A stretch of DNA of 18,450 nucleotides. Origin: Psychrobacter sp. (GTDB taxonomy: Bacteria; Pseudomonadota; Gammaproteobacteria; Pseudomonadales; Moraxellaceae). Where the stretch lies: NCBI RefSeq assembly GCF_030454045.1, contig NZ_JAKDJE010000057.1:1-18450 (forward strand), given 5' to 3'. Made by a program: the position numbers and the translations under genes. Of this stretch, positions 14,438 through 18,450 are shown piece after piece. Positions within the stretch are counted from its first letter, which is position 1, and each line of letters begins with the position of its first letter. The notes below the pieces were generated by a model, which was given only the letters and a program-made list of their open reading frames with translations, did no database searches and was not told the origin of the DNA.

Positions 14438-15487
14438 TTACTTATCTAACAGATGGTTGCTGATCAAATCGACCATATAAGGCTGATAATATTCTGGAAT
14501 ATCATGCGCCATGCCTTCGATCAGATGAAACTTGGCATTAGGAATGGTTTTTGCCACCACTCGACCTTGTGATGGCGGCAGCAGGCCATCCGCGCTCCCG
14601 TGTAGTACGATAGTCGGTGCTTTGACTTGCTTACTAAAGCGGCTAATAGAGCCTGATGCCAAAATGGCATTAAGCTGCTGTACTGTACCTAACGGGTGAA
14701 AATTGCGCTGGTAGCGAATTTTGGCGATTTCACGAACCATACGTACATTAACATGCCCTGGGGTGCCAACCGTTTTCATAAACCAGACGCTATGACGTAC
14801 GATATCACGCTCAGAGTGACTCTCTGGACGGTTGATAAGGGTGTATAGCTGCTTGGGTTTTGGGGGCTTTAAAAACGCACGGTTGGTTGTAGTAAACATC
14901 AGCGCCATACGCTGTACTAAGCTTGGATACCTTGCCGCCACGATCTGAGCGATCATACCGCCCATGGAGGCACCAAGCAGATGCGTTTTTCCAAGCTTTA
15001 GCGCTTTGATCAAGCGCGCGGTATCCTCTGCCATGTCAGTGAGGTTATAAGCCACCTGAGTGCTCTTATTCGATAGACCCGTTTGCAAACGCACCATCAT
15101 TTTGAGCTGATTAATACGGGGCAGGCCTTCGATCTGTACTTTAGATGATAAGCCAATATCGCGATTATCAAAACGGATCACAAAAAAACCAGCATCAATA
15201 AAACGCTTCATAAAATTGTCTGGCCAAAATATCATTTGGGAACCAAGCCCCATGACCATCAGTAGAGGTGGGTTGTCAGGGTTACCGCCTGCTTCGACAC
15301 ACAGCTCGATGCCATCACCAATATCAATCATCGCCTGATGTAAGTGCTGGCTAAGATCAGAGTCGCGCCACTGATGTTCCCCAAACCGTTGCCATTCAGG
15401 CGTGGGGTAGTTGTCTAGAGCACTGTCTAGATGGCTCTCTGGGTTTTCAGGCAATTTGGCACTATTGATGTCATTTGATTTTGTCAT
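14438..15487 (-). CDS. Alpha/beta-fold hydrolase
   Basis: This 349-residue serine hydrolase has the complete triad: nucleophile S174 in the elbow GASMGG (172-177), D300 in HGSADGLLP and H328 in EGMAHDIPE. The oxyanion region is VMGLGSQ (78-84). It resembles esterases of the RdmC/EstB type, but the substrate is unknown. About 50 polar residues precede the fold and no signal peptide is seen, so it is likely cytoplasmic. AGGA lies seven bases before the ATG. It starts 27 bases after the rubredoxin stop codon with no terminator between, so the two are probably one transcript. From memory, an esterase gene (estB) also lies downstream of rubA-rubB in Acinetobacter ADP1. Confidence 0.88.
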   Translation of the reverse strand: MTKSNDINSAKLPENPESHLDSALDNYPTPEWQRFGEHQWRDSDLSQHLHQAMIDIGDGIELCVEAGGNPDNPPLLMVMGLGSQMIFWPDNFMKRFIDAGFFVIRFDNRDIGLSSKVQIEGLPRINQLKMMVRLQTGLSNKSTQVAYNLTDMAEDTARLIKALKLGKTHLLGASMGGMIAQIVAARYPSLVQRMALMFTTTNRAFLKPPKPKQLYTLINRPESHSERDIVRHSVWFMKTVGTPGHVNVRMVREIAKIRYQRNFHPLGTVQQLNAILASGSISRFSKQVKAPTIVLHGSADGLLPPSQGRVVAKTIPNAKFHLIEGMAHDIPEYYQPYMVDLISNHLLDK

Positions 15488-15514
15488 GAAGTGTCCTAAT
15501 TAGAGAGTCAACGA

Positions 15515-15679
15515 CTACAGCTCAAGCATCTCAAAATCGAGCTTGCCGACACCGCACTCAGGGCAAGTCCAGTCATCAGGGATATCCTCCCATTTGGTGC
15601 CAGGAGCAATACCTTCTTCAGGGCAGCCAAGCGCTTCATCATATATCCAGCCGCAGACAATACATTCATAACGTTTCAT
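15515..15679 (-). CDS. rubA: Rubredoxin
   Basis: This 54-residue electron carrier holds one iron atom bound by four cysteines, here C6-x2-C9 (ECIVCGWIYD) and C39-x2-C42 (WTCPECGVG). The length and residues such as GIAPGTKWEDIPDDW are typical of rubredoxins. From memory, the sequence is close to Acinetobacter RubA, which passes electrons from rubredoxin reductase to alkane hydroxylase. An extra cysteine, C19, lies outside the metal site. AGGA sits eight bases before the ATG. It leads an apparent two-gene unit with the alpha/beta hydrolase; no rubredoxin reductase or alkane hydroxylase gene is in view, so its redox partners must lie elsewhere. A role in alkane oxidation is possible but not shown. 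Confidence 0.95.
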   Translation of the reverse strand: MKRYECIVCGWIYDEALGCPEEGIAPGTKWEDIPDDWTCPECGVGKLDFEMLEL

Positions 15680-15918
15680 AAGTAGTCCTATCGATCATTA
15701 CCAGTGTTATAGTGCGTCATAAACGCTTATAGGTTGCCTTGCCGTCATTATATTAGACCGCAAAAGCGCACGTAGTTTAGCATATAACCGTTGTTTTCAT
15801 AGTTAAGTTTACACTTGTATATTGAGATGACTTATCTTTTATCAAGTCCATCATCTGAACCGTCGTGTCGAAGCGAAGTACGATCTTGGGCTATAAGCCG
15901 CCACAAAAAAGCCAATCA

Positions 15919-15927
15919 TGCTATAAT
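15919..15927 (+). promoter_or_regulatory. Extended -10 promoter of apt
   Basis: TGCTATAAT is a perfect extended -10 element. No clear -35 box is found 17 bases upstream, which extended -10 promoters tolerate. Transcription would start near 15934, giving a leader of about 95 bases before the apt ATG. Confidence 0.5.
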
Positions 15928-15942
15928 AACGGCCGCTAAATT

Positions 15943-15982
15943 GACACTGTCAGCCATAATTGCCTGTTGATCTATCAGTGTC
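15943..15982 (+). promoter_or_regulatory. Possible hairpin in the apt leader
   Basis: GACACTG (15943-15949) pairs with CAGTGTC (15976-15982), and two more A-T pairs can be added across a one-base bulge. It falls about ten bases after the predicted transcription start. TGAC-ACT-GTCA at its 5-prime arm is an alternative small palindrome. No T-run follows, so it is not a simple terminator. Confidence 0.3.
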
Positions 15983-16027
15983 TAACTATTGTCTAAGCCA
16001 TATAACATATACAAGCTAAGGGTTTTC

Positions 16028-16594
16028 ATGAGTATTAACGCCGCCACATCTGCCACTATCAAAAATGAGACGACTCCAATGCTCAATACTGACCATCCAT
16101 TTTGGCAGATTATTCGCACAGTACCAGACTTTCCAAAAGCTGGCATTGATTTTTATGATATTACCCCGTTACTGCGCAGTCATGTGGATGCTGTCATTGA
16201 TGCGCTGCTTGCCGCGTTGCCAGAGGGGCTGATGGATGAGGTGGATTGCTTAGGGGCTGTTGAGGCGCGCGGGTTTGTATTTGCAAGTATGCTGGCAGGG
16301 CGCTTGGGTAAGGGTATGATTTTACTGCGTAAACCAGGTAAGCTACCACCACCTGTTGCCAATAAGGCCTATGCGCTTGAGTATGGCAAAGACACGCTTG
16401 AGATGCAAAATAATTTGCCACCTGAGCGTGTGCTACTGGTCGATGATATCTTGGCGACTGGCGGAACCCTAACGACAGCTTATGAGCTGTGCCAATCGGC
16501 AAATCATACGGTGGTTGGCGCATTGGTATTATTAGATTTGGTGGATTTGCATGGCGCGTTTCCCGTCCCTGTCTATACGGTATTGACCGCGTAA
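16028..16594 (+). CDS. apt: Adenine phosphoribosyltransferase
   Basis: Apt converts adenine and PRPP to AMP and pyrophosphate in purine salvage. The 188-residue protein has the PRPP-binding motif VLLVDDILATGGT (135-147), the upstream EARGFVFA (79-86), RKPGKLPPP (101-109) in the flexible loop region and YALEYG (115-120), all typical of Apt. E. coli Apt has 183 residues. I start at the ATG at 16028, which has TAAGGG about six bases upstream. An in-frame TTG at 15989 would add 13 residues without support, and an ATG at 16079 lacks a ribosome binding site. It is a single gene with its own promoter and terminator. Confidence 0.95.
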   Translation: MSINAATSATIKNETTPMLNTDHPFWQIIRTVPDFPKAGIDFYDITPLLRSHVDAVIDALLAALPEGLMDEVDCLGAVEARGFVFASMLAGRLGKGMILLRKPGKLPPPVANKAYALEYGKDTLEMQNNLPPERVLLVDDILATGGTLTTAYELCQSANHTVVGALVLLDLVDLHGAFPVPVYTVLTA

Positions 16595-16623
16595 AGTTAA
16601 AGATTTTAAGAGTTTTATTCTAT

Positions 16624-16659
16624 AAAAAAGCGCCCTGAAAATGATCAGGGCGCTTTTTT
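16624..16659. terminator. Bidirectional terminator between apt and the Adhesin_E-like gene
   Basis: A perfect 15-base-pair stem (16624-16638 with 16645-16659) closes a six-base loop, with six A at one end and seven T at the other. It can end both convergent transcripts. The first 13 bases of the arm are identical to the terminator at 454-490. Confidence 0.9.
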
Positions 16660-16690
16660 TGTCTGCTGTGTTAGAAATAATGAGGGGTGC

Positions 16691-17170
16691 TTATGAAAGC
16701 TTACTGTCCTCATAGCTTTTACAGGCGTACTCAATCAATGTACGACCAACACTTTTTGGTACGGTGATAATAAAGTCCTTGGTGGTCAGAATGGGTTTTT
16801 CTGATTGCCACGATTTGAGGACTTTATTATCAGCATTATAATCGACGTAAGCCCTTTTATAATAGCTGAAGTCTTTACATGAAATCAGTAATTGCTGATC
16901 GCTATGATGAATACTTTTCTCTTTTGTTGTGCCTGTGTCTGTCCCTTTTTCTTTTTGTGTCTCTTTTGATGTAGGGTAGGTTTTTAGCATAGAGACTGTG
17001 ATATTTTCGACGTTTTTTTCGTCTATGATGTTGATGTCAGAGTGTTCGATAGAGTTAACATCTAAGCTAAACGTCGATCCAGAGTTACTCTTAGTCACTT
17101 CCACCCAATTGACTGCATGGGCGCTGGTCACTAAAACACTGCCTGCCAATAACATTGATAGCCGTTTCAT
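16691..17170 (-). CDS. Secreted Adhesin_E-like small protein
   Basis: This 159-residue protein has a clear Sec signal peptide with probable cleavage after AHA (19), so it should be periplasmic or surface-exposed. The mature part fits the layout I recall for the surface-adhesin protein E domain: WVEV near the start, SLDVNSIE (35-42), a central cysteine C98 in LISCKD followed by YYKRAYVDYN, a conserved W121, and a C-terminal VPKSVGRTLIEYACK with C150. C98 and C150 probably form a disulfide. A lysine/threonine-rich polar stretch at 65-92 interrupts the fold. AAGG lies about seven bases before the ATG. It follows transaldolase by 105 bases with no good terminator between, so partial co-transcription is possible. 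Binding partner unknown; a lineage-specific envelope protein is the cautious description. Confidence 0.75.
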   Translation of the reverse strand: MKRLSMLLAGSVLVTSAHAVNWVEVTKSNSGSTFSLDVNSIEHSDINIIDEKNVENITVSMLKTYPTSKETQKEKGTDTGTTKEKSIHHSDQQLLISCKDFSYYKRAYVDYNADNKVLKSWQSEKPILTTKDFIITVPKSVGRTLIEYACKSYEDSKLS

Positions 17171-17275
17171 ACTTAAGCCTTGCTTCTTGGTATTTGAAGT
17201 CGCTCATGATAGCCAACTTACTATGGGCAGGCAAATATCTTTTGTGTGTTATGAGTATTGGCTGTGCCTGCTTTA

Positions 17276-18217
17276 TTACTCGCGCAGAGCCGCTAATGTC
17301 TGAGCAAGCTCATCACGCGCTCCGATAAAACCATCAATTCCTTTCGGTAATAAGTCTTGCGTAACCTTATCTTGCTGATAGGCAGCGCTAAACGCTTCGT
17401 GTGTTAGGCTCACTTGAGTCATCGCTTGCATATCCATGGACATGCTCGGCGATAATTGACGAGGCACATCGATATCCATTGCTGCCAGATCATCAATGAG
17501 GTTGGGTGCAATAGTCAGTAAATCACACCCTGCAAGCGCCACTATCTGCTCAGTCGAGCGAAAACTTGCGCCCATGACTTGTGTCTGGTAGCCATGCTGC
17601 TTGTAATATTGATAAATGCGTTTGACGGATTGTACGCCCATATCCTCAGACGCTGGCACGTTTTGGCGGTTTTGTTGACGCTTTTGCCAGTCCAAAATAC
17701 GTCCTACAAAAGGTGATATAAGCGTGACACCAGCGTCCGCGCAGGCAATGGCTTGATGCTGACCAAATAGTAGCGTCAAATTACAGTGAATGCCTTGGGT
17801 TTCAAGGTAACGCGCCGCTTCAATTCCTTGCCAAGTCGCTGCCATCTTGATCAATACGCGTTCTGGATTTACCCCCGCTTTTTGGTAGGCATCCATAAAC
17901 GCCAGTGCTTTATCTATCGTCGCCCCAGTATCGTAAGACAAACGCGCATCGACTTCGGTAGACACGCGCCCTTCAATCAGTGCCAAAATATCACAGCCAA
18001 CTTGAATGGTCAGCGCATCAATCACTGCATCGACATCGCCATTATGGCGGCTCATGGTTTCTGATAGCATGCTTTGGTTGTCAGGTTGGATCATGGCCTT
18101 GGTGATAAGGCTTGGGTTTGTGGTGGCATCGATTGGTTTGAGGCGAGCGATAGCAGCCAAATCGCCTGTATCGGCAACGATGGTCGTCATGGTACGTAAT
18201 TGTTGTAATGCGCTCAT
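17276..18217 (-). CDS. tal: Transaldolase (TalB type)
   Basis: Transaldolase moves a dihydroxyacetone unit between sugar phosphates in the non-oxidative pentose-phosphate pathway, through a Schiff base. The 313-residue length is close to E. coli TalB (317). Active-site residues are present: D16 in VADTGD, N34 in DATTNPSL, the Schiff-base lysine K124 in VLIKMAATWQG, N146 and T148 in CNLTLLF, S168, F170 and R173 in ISPFVGR, and S218 and R220 in GASFR. One small departure is FGQHQ where E. coli has FSFAQ, just after the NLTLLF strand. The ATG has AAGGA seven bases upstream. The 233 bases upstream hold no gene except a possible fragment at the window edge. Confidence 0.96.
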   Translation of the reverse strand: MSALQQLRTMTTIVADTGDLAAIARLKPIDATTNPSLITKAMIQPDNQSMLSETMSRHNGDVDAVIDALTIQVGCDILALIEGRVSTEVDARLSYDTGATIDKALAFMDAYQKAGVNPERVLIKMAATWQGIEAARYLETQGIHCNLTLLFGQHQAIACADAGVTLISPFVGRILDWQKRQQNRQNVPASEDMGVQSVKRIYQYYKQHGYQTQVMGASFRSTEQIVALAGCDLLTIAPNLIDDLAAMDIDVPRQLSPSMSMDMQAMTQVSLTHEAFSAAYQQDKVTQDLLPKGIDGFIGARDELAQTLAALRE

Positions 18218-18405
18218 CAGGTATCCTTTTTCTTATTAGTGATGGGGTGCTCCTCTTATAAATGACAGGGGAGGGAGCTGAATAGGAACTGTAACATAGT
18301 TTTGAGCGTATGTTTTCTCATAGTTGTGCCATACGTCGCTGCCATCTCACTTAACTGTGATAATATTAGGGCGTGTTGAACATTCGACCATGGCCCTGAC
18401 AGCGA

Positions 18406-18450
18406 CTATTTTTTAGGCGATTCGGTGTTAAAAATGATAAGTTTAGTCAT
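18406..18450 (-). other. Possible C-terminal fragment of a gene entering from the right
   Basis: On the minus strand the only frame open at the window edge reads MTKLIIFNTESPKK and stops at 18406-18408. The other two minus frames stop at once. It could be the tail of a gene upstream of tal. No family can be named. A weak inverted repeat AGGGC/GCCCT (18369-18373 with 18393-18397) follows it, without a T-run. Confidence 0.2.

Larger units (their letters stand above)
15680..16027. other. 348-base divergent region between rubA and apt
   Basis: It contains the extended -10 promoter (15919-15927) and the leader hairpin (15943-15982) of apt. Other items are a short palindrome GGCT-ATA-AGCC (15889-15899) and, on the minus strand, a TATAAT (15747-15752) without a good -35 box that could serve rubA. 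No gene is supported. Confidence 0.5.

Noticed and set aside
17211..17271. Crossing inverted repeats AGCCAA/TTGGCT and GCAGGCA/TGCCTGC between tal and the Adhesin_E-like gene
   Set aside because: The two pairs interleave rather than nest, are only six and seven bases long, have large loops and no T-run on the transcribed strand; chance is the simplest explanation.
1..18450. CRISPR array, insertion sequence, prophage, defence or toxin-antitoxin system
   Set aside because: I found no regularly spaced repeats, transposase or integrase motifs, target-site duplications or defence-type proteins in either strand; every long frame is explained by the genes listed.

Overview
The window looks like an ordinary chromosomal segment of a gammaproteobacterium of the Moraxellaceae, most likely Psychrobacter. 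The basis is the overall protein make-up: a rubredoxin that, from memory, closely resembles Acinetobacter RubA, a RutG-like NCS2 permease, stand-alone argJ, and small envelope proteins typical of this family. No database search was possible, so the genus is an inference. I see no integrase, transposase, phage gene, CRISPR array, tRNA, rRNA or toxin-antitoxin pair.

Layout, left to right. Positions 1-503 are AT-rich and non-coding apart from a possible gene fragment at the edge. fadD (504-2201, minus) has a good promoter and a strong terminator. After a 640-base gap comes a minus-strand cluster of a hot-dog acyl-CoA thioesterase, a FetA-type ABC ATPase and a FetB-type permease (5147 down to 2842). 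Divergent from it are xthA (exonuclease III) and argJ (5379-7494, plus). Next is a small DUF4377-like lipoprotein (7875-8273, plus), which converges on sdaA (8378-9811, minus). A 549-base divergent gap separates sdaA from a RutG/UraA-type pyrimidine permease (10361-11809, plus). That permease converges on an EamA transporter (11965-12897, minus). A secreted WG-repeat protein (13306-14331, plus) converges on a minus-strand pair of rubredoxin (15515-15679, a 54-residue gene that is easily missed) and an alpha/beta hydrolase. Then come apt (16028-16594, plus), a secreted Adhesin_E-like protein (16691-17170, minus) and transaldolase (17276-18217, minus). A possible truncated gene sits at the right edge.

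Functionally this is core metabolism: fatty-acid activation and thioester hydrolysis, arginine synthesis, serine breakdown, pyrimidine uptake, adenine salvage, the pentose-phosphate pathway and DNA repair, with several envelope or secreted proteins of unknown role. Convergent genes are separated by bidirectional hairpin terminators, three of which share nearly the same arm sequence.

No new protein system is evident. The most unusual signal is in non-coding DNA. The sdaA/permease gap holds a 19-pair imperfect hairpin just upstream of sdaA. Upstream of the permease it holds two larger folding modules, one a possible three-way junction and one with two competing stems. These could be new cis-regulatory RNAs. 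Chance inverted repeats are common in AT-rich DNA, and I could not compute folding energies or conservation.
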